A stretch of 64,000 nucleotides of DNA from Pseudonocardiales bacterium (GTDB taxonomy: Bacteria > Actinomycetota > Actinomycetes > Mycobacteriales > Pseudonocardiaceae), in assembly GCA_019241525.1 (NCBI GenBank), contig JAFAWY010000034.1, positions 1-64,000 on the forward strand. The letters run 5' to 3'. This document shows positions 17,123 through 27,445 of this stretch, piece after piece. A program made the translations under genes and the position numbers. The notes under the pieces were generated by a model. The model ran no database searches and was not told the DNA's origin. It worked only from the letters and a program-made list of their open reading frames with translations. The first letter of the stretch is position 1; every line of letters starts with the position of its first letter.

Positions 17123-17608
17123 GTGCTTAACGAGAAGTGCATTGACCCGACCGATGCTCGACTGCTGCTCGCCCTGGTCGAGCAGCCCCGCGCCACGGCT
17201 GTCGCGCTCACCGGCCAGACGGGGCTGTCCCGCAACACCGTTGCCGCCCGGCTGGCCAAGCTCGAGCACCAGGGGGTGCTCGATTCGGTCGAGCGCCAGA
17301 TCCCGCCCGCGATGCTCGGTTACCCGCTCACCGCCTTCATCACCACCCAGGTCACTCAACGCCGGCTGGACGAGGTGGCCGATGCGCTGTCCGGTATCCC
17401 TGAGGTGCTGCAGGTCCACGGGATCAGCGGGCAGATCGACCTGCTCGTGCACGTGGTCGCAACCGATGCCGACGACCTGTACCGCATCGCCGGGCAGATC
17501 CTGGCCATCCCCGGCGTCGAGCGCACCAACACCGCGCTGGTCATGCGTGAACTCGTGAGCTACCGCATCACACCACTGCTGCGCCGGTGCGCAGAACGGT
17601 CGCGATAA
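17123..17608 (+). CDS. Lrp/AsnC-family transcriptional regulator
   Basis: About 161 residues. The N-terminal winged helix (about 5-55) reads DPTDARLLLALVEQPRATAV and GLSRNTVAARLAKLEHQGVL. The C-terminal RAM (AsnC ligand-binding) domain (about 65-140) has the beta-alpha-beta form, with IPEVLQVHGISGQIDLLVHV as its core. GTG 17123 has AAGG 8 bases upstream; an in-frame GTG at 17114 directly abuts that AAGG and is less likely. Divergence from the AceE-like gene suggests an amino- or 2-oxo-acid sensor controlling it, as is usual for this family. Confidence 0.88.
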   Translation: MLNEKCIDPTDARLLLALVEQPRATAVALTGQTGLSRNTVAARLAKLEHQGVLDSVERQIPPAMLGYPLTAFITTQVTQRRLDEVADALSGIPEVLQVHGISGQIDLLVHVVATDADDLYRIAGQILAIPGVERTNTALVMRELVSYRITPLLRRCAERSR

Positions 17609-17756
17609 CCCAGGTCCGGGTCGCCGCCGAGGTCGATGCTCGCGATCATGTTGAGGCGGGCTGAGAGACGGTGGTTGGCTTCGCACTGCGCCTGCTGCGA
17701 ATCCTCCAGCAGTGGCCTGACGGCGACCGGACCGCGTAATACCGCGAGGAGCGACC

Positions 17757-19589
17757 ATGCCGAGCACCCCGATTGCGGACTATGCGTTGCTGTCTGACCG
17801 GCACACAGCAGCGTTGGTGAGCCGGGCGGGTTCGATCGACTGGTTCTGCGTGCCCCGCTTTGACTCGCCGTCGGTGTTTGCCCGGCTGCTCGACGACGAC
17901 GCCGGGCACTTCTCGGTCCGCCCAGCTGAGGGGCCGGCCGGCAGCAGCCGCCGCTACCTGGACGACACGATGGTGCTCGAGACCACCTGGGAGACCAGCA
18001 CAGGCACGCTGGTCGTGCGTGACGCGCTGGCCACTGGCAGTTCCGACGATCCGCACGGGCTGGGCGCGCGGGCGCCTCGGCTACTGGTTCGGTCGCTGGA
18101 ATGCCGCTCAGGTTCGGTCGCCGTGGCCGTCGAGTTCTCCCCGCGCTCGGAGTACGGGCTGGTGGAGCCCCTGTTGCGGGCGGTGCCGGGTGGGGTCATG
18201 GCGCGCGGCGGAGCGGATGTGCTGGCGCTGAGCTGCCCGGTGGCCCTGGATATCGGCCCGTGTTCGGCTACCGGCACGCTGACCGTGCGCACCGGCCAGC
18301 GGGTCACCCTCGGGCTGCAGCACCGCACCACGTCCGAGCCGTACCTCGAGCCCTCCGGTGCCGGGGAGCTGGACGAGGCGTTGGCGACGACCGTGCAAGC
18401 GTGGCGGGCGTGGTCCCGGCAGCACCAGAGCTATCGAGGCCCGTGGCGCGACCTGGTGCACCACAGCGGCCGGGTGTTGCAGGCGCTGTCCTACCAGCCG
18501 ACCGGTGCGGTGGTGGCCGCCGTGACGACGTCGCTGCCCGAGGAGGTTGGCGGGGGGCGCAACTGGGACTACCGCTACTCGTGGGTGCGCGACACGTCTT
18601 TCACCCTTGAGGCACTGTGGGTCGCCGCCTGCCCAGATGAGGCATACCAATTCTTCGACTACCTGGCGGCCAGCTCGGCCGGGCAAGTCCGCGGCGGCCA
18701 CAACCTCCAGATCATGTTCGGTATCGGTGGCGAGCATGACATGACCGAGCGCGAGCTCGGGCACCTGTCCGGCTGGCGGGACAGCCGCCCGGTCCGGGTG
18801 GGCAACGGGGCGTGGCAGCAACGTCAGATCGACGTCTACGGCGAGTTACTCGGCTCGGCGCACCGCCTTGTCGAGCAGCTCAACCCAGACCACCCCGGCG
18901 CGGGCCCGTGGCGGGAGTTTCTTATCGCCTGCGCAGACGCGGCGGCCCGCCGCTGGCGCGAGGCCGACCAGGGGATCTGGGAGATGAGAGGGCAGCCGCG
19001 GCACTTCCTGTACTCCAAGCTGATGTGCTGGGTTGCCCTCGACCGTGCGATTGCGATGGCTGACACGCTGCGCGCCGACGACTGTGTGGCGAGGTGGCGG
19101 GCGGCCGCCGATGAGATCCGCGACGCAATCCTCACCCACGGCTGGAGTGACTCTGCCAACTCCTTCACCCAGTCGTTCGGATCCAGCGACCTCGACGCAT
19201 CGAACCTGATGATCCCGATCGTCGGATTCCTCCCGCCCAGTGATTTCAGGGTGCTGGCCACCATCGACGCCGTCGCCGAGCGGCTCACCGACTCCCGCGG
19301 CTTGATCCACCGCTACCGCACTGAGACCGGAGACAACACCGACGGCCTGGCCGGGCCGGAGGGCCCGTTCCTGCTCTGCACGTTCTGGCTAGCCCAGGCG
19401 CTGGCGGTGTCCGGCCAGGTCGGGCGGGCCCGCACGGTGTTCGAGCGGGCCGTGGGTTACGCCAACGACGTGGGACTGCTGTCCGAGCAGGTGGACCCGG
19501 CGTCCGGCGACCTGCTCGGCAACTTCCCGCAGGCGTTCAGCCACATCGGTCTGGTCAACGCGGCCTGGGCGATCGCGCAGGCGCAATGA
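17757..19589 (+). CDS. Glycoside hydrolase family 15 protein (trehalase/glucoamylase-like)
   Basis: 610 residues, full length for actinobacterial GH15. The N-terminal beta-sandwich (about 1-230) opens IADYALLSDRHTAALVSRAG and has SIDWFCVPRFDSPSVFARLL. The (alpha/alpha)6 catalytic barrel follows, with GGGRNWDYRYSWVRDTSFTL (substrate-binding region), PRHFLYSKLMCWVALDRAI and GPEGPFLLCTFWLAQAL (second catalytic acid region), ending LLSEQVDPASGDLLGNFPQA. Mycobacterial members of this group are trehalases. GAGGAG lies just before the ATG. No signal peptide, so it acts in the cytoplasm. The GH65 fusion at 23-26 kb fits a shared trehalose/glucose-1-phosphate theme. Confidence 0.9.
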   Translation: MPSTPIADYALLSDRHTAALVSRAGSIDWFCVPRFDSPSVFARLLDDDAGHFSVRPAEGPAGSSRRYLDDTMVLETTWETSTGTLVVRDALATGSSDDPHGLGARAPRLLVRSLECRSGSVAVAVEFSPRSEYGLVEPLLRAVPGGVMARGGADVLALSCPVALDIGPCSATGTLTVRTGQRVTLGLQHRTTSEPYLEPSGAGELDEALATTVQAWRAWSRQHQSYRGPWRDLVHHSGRVLQALSYQPTGAVVAAVTTSLPEEVGGGRNWDYRYSWVRDTSFTLEALWVAACPDEAYQFFDYLAASSAGQVRGGHNLQIMFGIGGEHDMTERELGHLSGWRDSRPVRVGNGAWQQRQIDVYGELLGSAHRLVEQLNPDHPGAGPWREFLIACADAAARRWREADQGIWEMRGQPRHFLYSKLMCWVALDRAIAMADTLRADDCVARWRAAADEIRDAILTHGWSDSANSFTQSFGSSDLDASNLMIPIVGFLPPSDFRVLATIDAVAERLTDSRGLIHRYRTETGDNTDGLAGPEGPFLLCTFWLAQALAVSGQVGRARTVFERAVGYANDVGLLSEQVDPASGDLLGNFPQAFSHIGLVNAAWAIAQAQ

Positions 19590-19656
19590 CGGCCGGGCAC
19601 GCCGCTGCGCGCGCCGGCAGCCCGTCACCCGAGCCTGAGTTGAGGGTCGATCGGCC

Positions 19657-20199
19657 TTACCCGTTCGCCGCGGGAATGGCCCGGCTGCGCAGGACGACCT
19701 CGGTACCCGCTCGGTTGTCGGCGGATGGTCCGATGGTGACGCTGTCCATGCAGGCCCGCATCAGCGGGATCCCGCGACGGTGGCCGTCGTCCTCGCGGGG
19801 TGGCGGGCGCCAATGCCCATGATCGCGGATGGTCAGCGAGACCCCGCGTTGCCCGCCTGGGGTGATCTCGACTCTCCCGGAAAGCTCGATCATCCCCGGC
19901 GCGCGGTCCCGGTAGGCGTGTTCTGCGGCGTTGCTGACCGCTTCGCTGACGGCCAGCAGGATGACATCCAGCTGACTCGCTGGCCAGGACAGAGCGGTCA
20001 GCCAGCGGCGCACCTGGGTCCGGGCCACCGAGGGCGCCACCGGGTCGGCCGGCAGCTGCAACCGCATCAGTGGACGCAGCTGTTTCGGCGCTGTCTCTGC
20101 TGCAGGCTGAGGAAAGGACTCGGTACTCAAGGTGCCGTCCGGGTGGCCTGTCGCTGGCATATGCCAGTCAGTGTGGCTGGCCGCCGGGTTACCCGCCAA
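19657..20199 (-). CDS. Anti-sigma factor-type ATP-binding protein (RsbW-like HATPase)
   Basis: 180 residues from TTG 20199, whose first base directly follows the upstream gene's stop codon; an ATG at 20160 is the alternative. After about 50 variable residues the HATPase_c_2 domain shows the N-box AVSEAVSNAAEHAYRDR, the G1-like IRDHGHWRPPP and the G2-like HRRGIPLMRACMDSVTI. This is the pattern of RsbW/SpoIIAB-like kinases that hold a sigma factor or phosphorylate an anti-anti-sigma protein. The oxygenase gene is just upstream, and a sigma factor gene lies beyond it on the same strand. Its target is not shown. Confidence 0.82.
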   Translation of the reverse strand: MAGNPAASHTDWHMPATGHPDGTLSTESFPQPAAETAPKQLRPLMRLQLPADPVAPSVARTQVRRWLTALSWPASQLDVILLAVSEAVSNAAEHAYRDRAPGMIELSGRVEITPGGQRGVSLTIRDHGHWRPPPREDDGHRRGIPLMRACMDSVTIGPSADNRAGTEVVLRSRAIPAANG

Positions 20200-21492
20200 T
20201 CAGGTCACACGATCGCGCTGGATAGGACGTCTCGGACAAGCCCCGGGGTGCAGGTTCGGGAGCGCGCCGATCTCTGCGGCCGCTTTGCCGAATCTGAGCT
20301 TGAGCAGGCGTTGTGAGCTTCGATCGGCTGCGCGGTCCAGGTAGCGGCGCCCGAGGTCGGTGCGGGCGATCAATCCCGATTCGAGCAGGTTCGCCACGAT
20401 GATGGGTGGGACGGCCCAGGCAGGGGTGACGGGCAGGTTCAGGTCGCCGAGGCCTTCTTTGCCGAGGAAGTAGCGCAGCATGCTCAGCAAGCGCAACCGC
20501 GCGTAGTGGCCGCGGACCCTGCTCAGGTGCTCGTAGTGCTGGGTGAGTTGTCCATCGACCAGTGCCGCAGCCAGGTCGGCACCAGCTGGTGTGGCGCCGG
20601 CTTGGGCGAGCAGCACGTGGTAGTTGAAGAAGTTCTGCTCTCGCTCGGTGTCGAACAGCCAGTTCTCATCGACTCCCATCAGCCAGCCCACGTATTTCCA
20701 CAGGTGCATGACCGCCAGGGACTCGGCTTTGGCCACGATGCGCCCGAGCATGCGCATCCCGATCAGGACCGTGCTGTTGAACAGTCCTAGTGTGCCGGCC
20801 TGGTCACTCTGGTTGATCGGCAGCCCGTGCTGGTGGATGTCCCAGCGACCATTGGTTTCGAACTGGTGATTGACCAGAGCGTGCATGACCCGCACGTGCA
20901 CGGTGAGCCTGAAACCCTCGCCGTCTCGGCGCATCCCTCCAGGTGCGCTGACCGCGTCGGCCCAGAGCTGGGTCTGGCCAAGCCGGCGCATGGCGCCGGA
21001 GCCGGTGAGGCCGCCGGTTTGCACCAGCAGATCGGCCGGTCCAGCGAATCGGTATCCACCGATCAGCGACAGTTGCAGCAGCACGTCGTCACGGCTGCGC
21101 CCGAATCGCCGAAACGCCCGCGCCCCTTGCTCAAGGAGATCAAAGTCCACCCAGTCCGGCACGTCATCGATCACCGCAAAGAACTGGCGCAGCGCCGAGG
21201 GCGCGTCCGGCACGGCCTCGATCCCCTCCGCAAGGGCAGCTTTGAACTGCGTCATGGCGACCCGCTGCGGGTCATCCGGCGCCCGGCGCATCGGCGCGAC
21301 CAGTTGGGCGCCCAGCTCGTCGCGAGCGAACATCCCCCGCCCCAACCGGTCGAGTAACCCCTCATCCACCGTTTCGACCCGCGCAACCAGGCGCAGTAGC
21401 CGGGCCAACCGCTCGTTGCGCTGCCGCGCACTGTGAAACCGGCGGGGATAGCGCAAACTTGCAGCGTCGCCGCTCACGGCCGCCGCGACCAT
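20200..21492 (-). CDS. MpaB/latex-clearing-protein family oxygenase (DUF2236)
   Basis: 430 residues. Conserved features of the DUF2236/MpaB group are FDLLEQGARAFRRFGR, then GYRFAGPADLLVQTGG, then RLTVHVRVMHALVNHQFE, whose His residues are heme-ligand candidates, then WDIHQHGLPINQSDQAGTLG and a late segment ending PAWAVPPIIVANLL. Family members include rubber oxygenase Lcp and fungal MpaB and use a b-type heme with O2; many actinobacteria carry several paralogues of unknown substrate. No Tat signal is obvious. The gene is translationally coupled to the anti-sigma-like gene. Confidence 0.8.
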   Translation of the reverse strand: MVAAAVSGDAASLRYPRRFHSARQRNERLARLLRLVARVETVDEGLLDRLGRGMFARDELGAQLVAPMRRAPDDPQRVAMTQFKAALAEGIEAVPDAPSALRQFFAVIDDVPDWVDFDLLEQGARAFRRFGRSRDDVLLQLSLIGGYRFAGPADLLVQTGGLTGSGAMRRLGQTQLWADAVSAPGGMRRDGEGFRLTVHVRVMHALVNHQFETNGRWDIHQHGLPINQSDQAGTLGLFNSTVLIGMRMLGRIVAKAESLAVMHLWKYVGWLMGVDENWLFDTEREQNFFNYHVLLAQAGATPAGADLAAALVDGQLTQHYEHLSRVRGHYARLRLLSMLRYFLGKEGLGDLNLPVTPAWAVPPIIVANLLESGLIARTDLGRRYLDRAADRSSQRLLKLRFGKAAAEIGALPNLHPGACPRRPIQRDRVT

Positions 21493-21582
21493 GTCCTCAT
21501 GCTCCCACGATATTCACCGGGGAACGTCCCGGCGATCACTGTCCATAAAGCGAAGGAGGTATCGGAGTTAGTTGCGGAGCCG

Positions 21583-22695
<1,113 letters not shown>

Positions 22696-23048
22696 GTCGA
22701 CCTCGGCTCGACCTGTAGTCAGCTACGGTGCTCGACACTCGCTCACCTAGCGGGTGAGTCGAACGCCGAATGTTGAGATGCCCACTACTCACTGGTTCTA
22801 ATCCGGCCAGCAGCACCACCGATGGGACACCCGATCGGGCGGCGGCGCGACGACACGGATGACGCTGCATGCACTGCCCTCGGCCCGGTGGCCGACGAAC
22901 CCCAATCTCCCCGAGTCAAGCGGCAGGCACACTCCCACAGGAATTGCCGAGTTATATCAGAGGCGGCATGCCAGCTTTGCACTGCGAGCCAGGAACCGGC
23001 CGAGAAATATAACGCAGTGGGGCGGTAAATCGGAGAACCGAAGGATCG
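22696..23048. promoter_or_regulatory. 353-base divergent promoter region
   Basis: No gene seen. It must hold the promoters of the sigma factor (leftward) and of the sugar-phosphate fusion gene (rightward). A hairpin CTCACC-TAGCG-GGTGAG lies near 22743-22759. Plus-strand bases 22791-22818 resemble the 3' end of a tRNA (T-arm-like GGTTCTAATCC, then CAGCAGCACCA), but no cloverleaf can be built upstream. Confidence 0.5.
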
Positions 23049-26000
23049 GTGAGGTTCATGGCGTACCGCGGTGCGATCTTCGACGTGGACGGGGTGCTGG
23101 TGGACTCGCCGCACGAGCTCGCTTGGCGCGAGGCCTTCAAGGAGCTGATGGAGGGTGACTGGTGCGCCATCCGCGATCAGACCAGCTGGACCGCCGAACG
23201 CTTCACCCCAGCGGTGTACCAGCAGGTGATGGCCGGAAAGCCGCGTATGGCCGGGGCCCGGGCCGCGCTGGAGTATTTCGGGGTACCCGACGTGGATCAC
23301 CGGGCTGAGCAGTACGCAGCGGCCAAGCAGCAGCACATCGTCGCGCTCATCGAGCAGGGCCGGTTCATGGCTTTCCCCGACGCGCTGCGGTTCATCCTGG
23401 CAGTCAAGGACAGCGGCCTCCGGGTCGCGGCCGCGTCCTCGTCGAAGAACGCCAAGCTGTTTCTCGAACGGATCCGGCTTGACACCTTCGCCGCCGAACA
23501 GCGCCTCCGCTATGACTTCGTTCACGAGGGAATGACTCTGGAGGAGCTGTTTGACGCCGATATCTCTGGCCGGGACTTCCCGCGCGGCAAACCAGACCCG
23601 ATGATTTTCCTCACTGCCGCCGAGGAACTCGGTCTGCCACCCGGCGACTGCTTCGTGATCGAGGACGCCACGAGCGGAGTCCAGGCCGCCAAAGCGGGGG
23701 GCATGGCCGCAATCGGCGTGGCCCGCCTCGGCGACCAGGAGTTGCTCGCCCGAGCCGGCGCCGACCTGGTGGTGACCACCCTCGATGACGTCTCCCTGCG
23801 AGCGCTCGCCGAGGGCCGGTTGCAGGAGCGGCGGGCCGCCGGGGAGATCAGGCGTCGGCACGCGGAACGACCACCGAGCGTCTGGACGCTGGTCTACGAC
23901 AGTTTCGACCCCGCGCGCCAGGGACTGCGCGAGGCGCTGTGCGCGCTGGGCAACGGGTATTTCGTCACTCGTGGCGCCCTGCCCGAGGTCGACGCTGACC
24001 GGATCCACTACCCGGGGACCTACGTCGCCGGCCTCTACAACCGGCTGGTCAGCGACATCGCCGGGCGGCAGGTTGAAAACGAGGATCTGGTCAACGTGCC
24101 CAACTGGCTCCCGCTGCGGTTCCGCATCACCGGCGGGCCCTGGTTCGACGTCGGGCAGGCCGACGTTGAGGAGCACCGCTTCGAGCTGGACATGCGGCAC
24201 GGAACGCTCACCCGCCAGTTGACCTGGACAGACGCCGACGGCCGGCGAACCAGCGTGGTCCAGCGCCGGTTCGTCAGCCGTAAGGATGAGCACCTTGCCG
24301 GCCTGACCACGGAGTTCACCGCCGAAAACTGGTCGGGCACCTTCGAGGTCCGCTCGGGCCTCGACGGCAGGATCGTCAACGCGGGCGTCAAGCGTTACCG
24401 CGACCTCAACGGTCACCACCTGACGACGTTGGGCCAAGCCGAGGTCGATAACGAAACGGTCGACCTCTACGTCGAGACAACCCAGTCACGTGTGCGTATC
24501 GCCCTTGCGGCCCGTACCAGGCTGCTGCGTGACGGCGAGGTCACCGAGGTCGATCGCAGCCTGCTTGAGGAGCCTGGCTTCGTGGCTCACCAGCTCACCA
24601 TCCCGCTGGAGCAGGGACACCCGGCGACCGTGGAGAAAATCGTCGCCCTGTACACCTCCCGGGACTGCGCGATCGCTGAAAGCCGGCACGACGCACGCCT
24701 GGCGGTTGCGCGTGCCGACGACTTCGCCGGGTTACTCGCCCGCCATGAGGGCGCGTGGCGCACCGCCTGGAACCGGTTCGACATCGAGATGGACAGCGCC
24801 AACGAGTGGACCGAGACGGTCCTGCACCTGCACATCTTTCACCTGCTGCAGACCGTCTCGCCGCACACGGCTCACTTGGATGTCGGGGTGCCGGCTCGGG
24901 GCTGGCACGGAGAGGCCTATCGGGGTCATATCTTCTGGGATGAGTTGTTCATCTTCCCGTTCTTCAACTTCCAGCGGCCGTCGCTGGCCGGCACGTTGCT
25001 CGAGTACCGGCACGCTCGCATCGCCGCGGCGCGGGCGGCGGCTCGGGAGGCGGGTTTCGCTGGTGCGATGTTCCCGTGGCAAAGCGGCTCCAACGGGCGC
25101 GAGGAGACCCAGCAGCTGCACCTCAACCCGAAGTCCGGGCGCTGGCTGCCCGACCGCACGCATCTGCAACGTCACGTCAACATCGCGATCGCGTACAACG
25201 TCTGGCAGCACTACATGGTCACCGGCAGTATCGGCTTCCTGCGCTTCTCCGGCGCCGAGCTGCTGATCGAGATCGCCCGGTTCTGGTCCAGCATCACCAC
25301 ATACCGCCCCGAGCCTGACCGCTACGAGATCCACGGTGTGATGGGCCCGGACGAGTATCACGAGGGCTACCCGGGCTCCGACGAGCAGGGTCTGCGCAAC
25401 AACACCTACACGAACGTGATGGTGGTCTGGGTGCTACTGCGGGCGTTGCAGGCGCTGGAGGAGCTGCCGCCGCACTACTGCCAAGAGCTGATCGAGGAGC
25501 TGACGATCCGCGATGAGGAGCTGGCCCGGTGGCGCGACATCACCCGCAAGATGAAAGTCGTCTTCCACGCCGACGGTGTGCTGACCCAGTTCGAGGGCTA
25601 CGAGCAGCTGCCCGAGTTCGACTGGGAGGGCTACCGGGCGAAGTACGGCAACATCCAGCGGCTGGATCGCGTGCTCGAGGCCGAAGGCGACAGTACCGAC
25701 CGCTACAAGGTGTCCAAGCAGGCCGACGTGCTGATGTTGCTGTTCCTGCTGTCGCGGCACGAACTACGCCAGTTGCTGGCCGACCTCGGCTACGAGGTCA
25801 GTGACGAGCAGCTGGCCCGCACCGTTGGCTACTACTTGGAGCGAACCTCGCACGGCTCGACCCTCAGCGCGGTGGTCAGCGCCTGGGTCCTGGCGCGGTA
25901 CCACCCGAACGAGGCGTGGCGATTCCTGCTGCAGGCATTGGACAGCGACGTCGCCGACGTTCAGGGCGGAACCACCGCCGAGGGCATTCACCTGGGGGCG

Positions 26001-26291
26001 ATGGCCGGCACGGTCGATCTCGTGCTGCGGTGCCTGACCGGGCTGCGGGCCCGCGGGCAGGTGCTGCGGTTCGAGCCGGCGCTGCCGCCTCAGGTCAAAC
26101 GGTTGCGGTTCAGCGTCCATTACCGGGGCCACCGCGTGGAGGCCGCGTTCACCGAGGACCGCCTGGAGGTCAGCTCCCGCTCCGGCCCGGCGGCGCCCAT
26201 CACCATCCTGGTCCGCAACCAGACCGTCGAGCTTCACCCTGGCACCCGGCACACGTTCTCGCTGGACCACGGCGGTAACCGACGCGGGTGA
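23049..26291 (+). CDS. Fused beta-phosphoglucomutase / GH65 glycoside phosphorylase
   Basis: 1080 residues, two enzymes in one chain. Residues about 5-245 are a HAD-family beta-phosphoglucomutase: FDVDGVLVDSPHELAWREAF with Asp12 and Asp14, AAASSSKNAKLFLERI and DCFVIEDATSGVQAAKAGGM. Residues about 275-1070 are a family 65 disaccharide phosphorylase: SFDPARQGLREALCALGNGY, then GVMGPDEYHEGYPG with the general acid Glu near 769, then SKQADVLMLLFLL and GGTTAEGIHLGAMAGT. Such phosphorylases split trehalose or kojibiose-type sugars to beta-glucose 1-phosphate, which the mutase turns into glucose 6-phosphate. In Mycobacterium tuberculosis the homologues Rv3400 and Rv3401 are separate adjacent genes; here they are joined. 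GTG 23049 or ATG 23058. Confidence 0.92.
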   Translation: MRFMAYRGAIFDVDGVLVDSPHELAWREAFKELMEGDWCAIRDQTSWTAERFTPAVYQQVMAGKPRMAGARAALEYFGVPDVDHRAEQYAAAKQQHIVALIEQGRFMAFPDALRFILAVKDSGLRVAAASSSKNAKLFLERIRLDTFAAEQRLRYDFVHEGMTLEELFDADISGRDFPRGKPDPMIFLTAAEELGLPPGDCFVIEDATSGVQAAKAGGMAAIGVARLGDQELLARAGADLVVTTLDDVSLRALAEGRLQERRAAGEIRRRHAERPPSVWTLVYDSFDPARQGLREALCALGNGYFVTRGALPEVDADRIHYPGTYVAGLYNRLVSDIAGRQVENEDLVNVPNWLPLRFRITGGPWFDVGQADVEEHRFELDMRHGTLTRQLTWTDADGRRTSVVQRRFVSRKDEHLAGLTTEFTAENWSGTFEVRSGLDGRIVNAGVKRYRDLNGHHLTTLGQAEVDNETVDLYVETTQSRVRIALAARTRLLRDGEVTEVDRSLLEEPGFVAHQLTIPLEQGHPATVEKIVALYTSRDCAIAESRHDARLAVARADDFAGLLARHEGAWRTAWNRFDIEMDSANEWTETVLHLHIFHLLQTVSPHTAHLDVGVPARGWHGEAYRGHIFWDELFIFPFFNFQRPSLAGTLLEYRHARIAAARAAAREAGFAGAMFPWQSGSNGREETQQLHLNPKSGRWLPDRTHLQRHVNIAIAYNVWQHYMVTGSIGFLRFSGAELLIEIARFWSSITTYRPEPDRYEIHGVMGPDEYHEGYPGSDEQGLRNNTYTNVMVVWVLLRALQALEELPPHYCQELIEELTIRDEELARWRDITRKMKVVFHADGVLTQFEGYEQLPEFDWEGYRAKYGNIQRLDRVLEAEGDSTDRYKVSKQADVLMLLFLLSRHELRQLLADLGYEVSDEQLARTVGYYLERTSHGSTLSAVVSAWVLARYHPNEAWRFLLQALDSDVADVQGGTTAEGIHLGAMAGTVDLVLRCLTGLRARGQVLRFEPALPPQVKRLRFSVHYRGHRVEAAFTEDRLEVSSRSGPAAPITILVRNQTVELHPGTRHTFSLDHGGNRRG

Positions 26292-26698
26292 TGCCGGTTA
26301 GCGCCAGGACCCTGATGCAGCACGGCCCGGTGACTGTGGTCGGTGACGACCTCGGTGGCCTCCCCGCGTTTGCTGCGGCGGCCCACCCGATTCAGGCCAC
26401 CCTCGGCGCACCGCCACATTACGGAACTGGCAAATTCAACGCATGGTTAATTCGGGTACTGTCGCAGGCTGCGGATCTGGCGTACCGCTTCGGGCCGGGG
26501 CCACGCCCGTCGGACACTCCCGATCATCGGTGGGATCCCTGGACACCCACCCGGCCCTCCGAGGTGTCGTTGATCAATTCAGGCTGGGGAGTGTCGGATT
26601 ACGGCCGGTCATCGGTTGGCAGCCGGCGGCCCGCCGCTGTTGTCGCGCAGCTCGAGCTCTCGGAGCCTGGGGGAGTTGTCATCGTCGACCAGTTCTGA
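26288..26698 (+). CDS. Small ORF with CBS-like start, coupled to the GH65 fusion
   Basis: A 136-codon frame whose GTG overlaps the stop of the preceding gene by 4 bases (GTGA). The first 25 residues (VSARTLMQHGPVTVVGDDL) resemble the opening of a CBS domain, but the rest is rich in Pro, Gly and Arg and matches nothing I know. It could be a degenerate CBS protein or an untranslated 425-base spacer upstream of the next regulator. Confidence 0.3.
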   Translation: MMPVSARTLMQHGPVTVVGDDLGGLPAFAAAAHPIQATLGAPPHYGTGKFNAWLIRVLSQAADLAYRFGPGPRPSDTPDHRWDPWTPTRPSEVSLINSGWGVSDYGRSSVGSRRPAAVVAQLELSEPGGVVIVDQF

Positions 26699-26716
26699 GC
26701 ACCGATACTGGGACAC

Positions 26717-27352
26717 ATGAAGCGCGGCCGGCGGCGCGAGCAAGCTGGTAGCCCCCGGGCGCCGGCGGTGGCAGCAAGGGCGGCGGAGACCCGTGCAGCA
26801 TTGGTTTCCGCAGCTCGGCGATTGTTCATCGAGAAGGGGTATTTCGCCACAGGCACTGAGGAGATCGTGGTAGCTGCAGGGGTCGGTACCCGTGGCGCTC
26901 TGTATCACCATTTCGAGGACAAGCGTGCGCTGTTCCTGGCGGTCTTTGAGCAGGTGGAACAGGACCTGATAGCTGCCGCCGGCGACATCCCACCGGTAGG
27001 CGGCGCGTTCGACGTGCTCCGGGGTGGCCTGTTGGGCTTTTTGGACGCCTCCCTGACACCCGAGGTACAACGCGTTCTTCTCATCGACGGACCAGCCGTA
27101 CTGGGCTGGCAGGAGTGGCGCGAACTCGAAGAGCGCTACGGACTCGGCGTCATCCGCTCCCTCCTCGAGCTCGCCGTGTCCGACGGAACTTTGCCCCCGC
27201 AGCCCATCGACGCGTTGGCCCACGTCTTGCTGGCAGCCGTCGACGAGGCGGCCCTGTTCATCGCCAACGCCGACGACAAGCAAGCGGCCAAAGAACAAGC
27301 CGTGGGCACGGTCGACCGGCTCCTGCGTGGACTGGCCACGCCGGCCGAATGA
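26717..27352 (+). CDS. TetR/AcrR-family transcriptional regulator
   Basis: 211 residues. A basic leader of 20 residues precedes the TetR helix-turn-helix: ALVSAARRLFIEKGYFATGT and VAAGVGTRGALYHHFEDKRA (about residues 28-75). The C-terminal domain has the short helical pattern common to actinobacterial TetRs (LLIDGPAVLGWQEWRELEER). The ligand is unknown. It lies 137 bases upstream of an alpha/beta hydrolase gene on the same strand, with a long perfect palindrome between them that is its likely operator. Confidence 0.9.
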   Translation: MKRGRRREQAGSPRAPAVAARAAETRAALVSAARRLFIEKGYFATGTEEIVVAAGVGTRGALYHHFEDKRALFLAVFEQVEQDLIAAAGDIPPVGGAFDVLRGGLLGFLDASLTPEVQRVLLIDGPAVLGWQEWRELEERYGLGVIRSLLELAVSDGTLPPQPIDALAHVLLAAVDEAALFIANADDKQAAKEQAVGTVDRLLRGLATPAE

Positions 27353-27418
27353 CCGCCTTCCCGGGAACGCGGCTCGTCCCGGCGCGGTTTGACGGTCTCC
27401 TGGTGCCTTCCTTAGGGT

Positions 27419-27445
27419 CGAGGACATACAGGCTGTATGTCCTCG
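27419..27445. promoter_or_regulatory. 27-bp near-continuous palindrome, likely TetR operator
   Basis: CGAGGACATACAG (27419-27431) and its perfect complement CTGTATGTCCTCG (27433-27445) flank one central base. The symmetry and length fit a TetR-family dimer site. It is 45 bases upstream of the hydrolase start, and the AT-rich centre could overlap the -10 element. I infer that the neighbouring TetR binds it. Confidence 0.7.

Noticed and set aside
22720-22818. Complete tRNA gene
   Set aside because: The 3' end looks right, but no matching acceptor strand, D-arm or anticodon stem can be formed, and T-loop position 57 is a pyrimidine.
22785-24437. 550-codon minus-strand frame
   Set aside because: It covers the start of the phosphoglucomutase-GH65 gene on the wrong strand; no domains.
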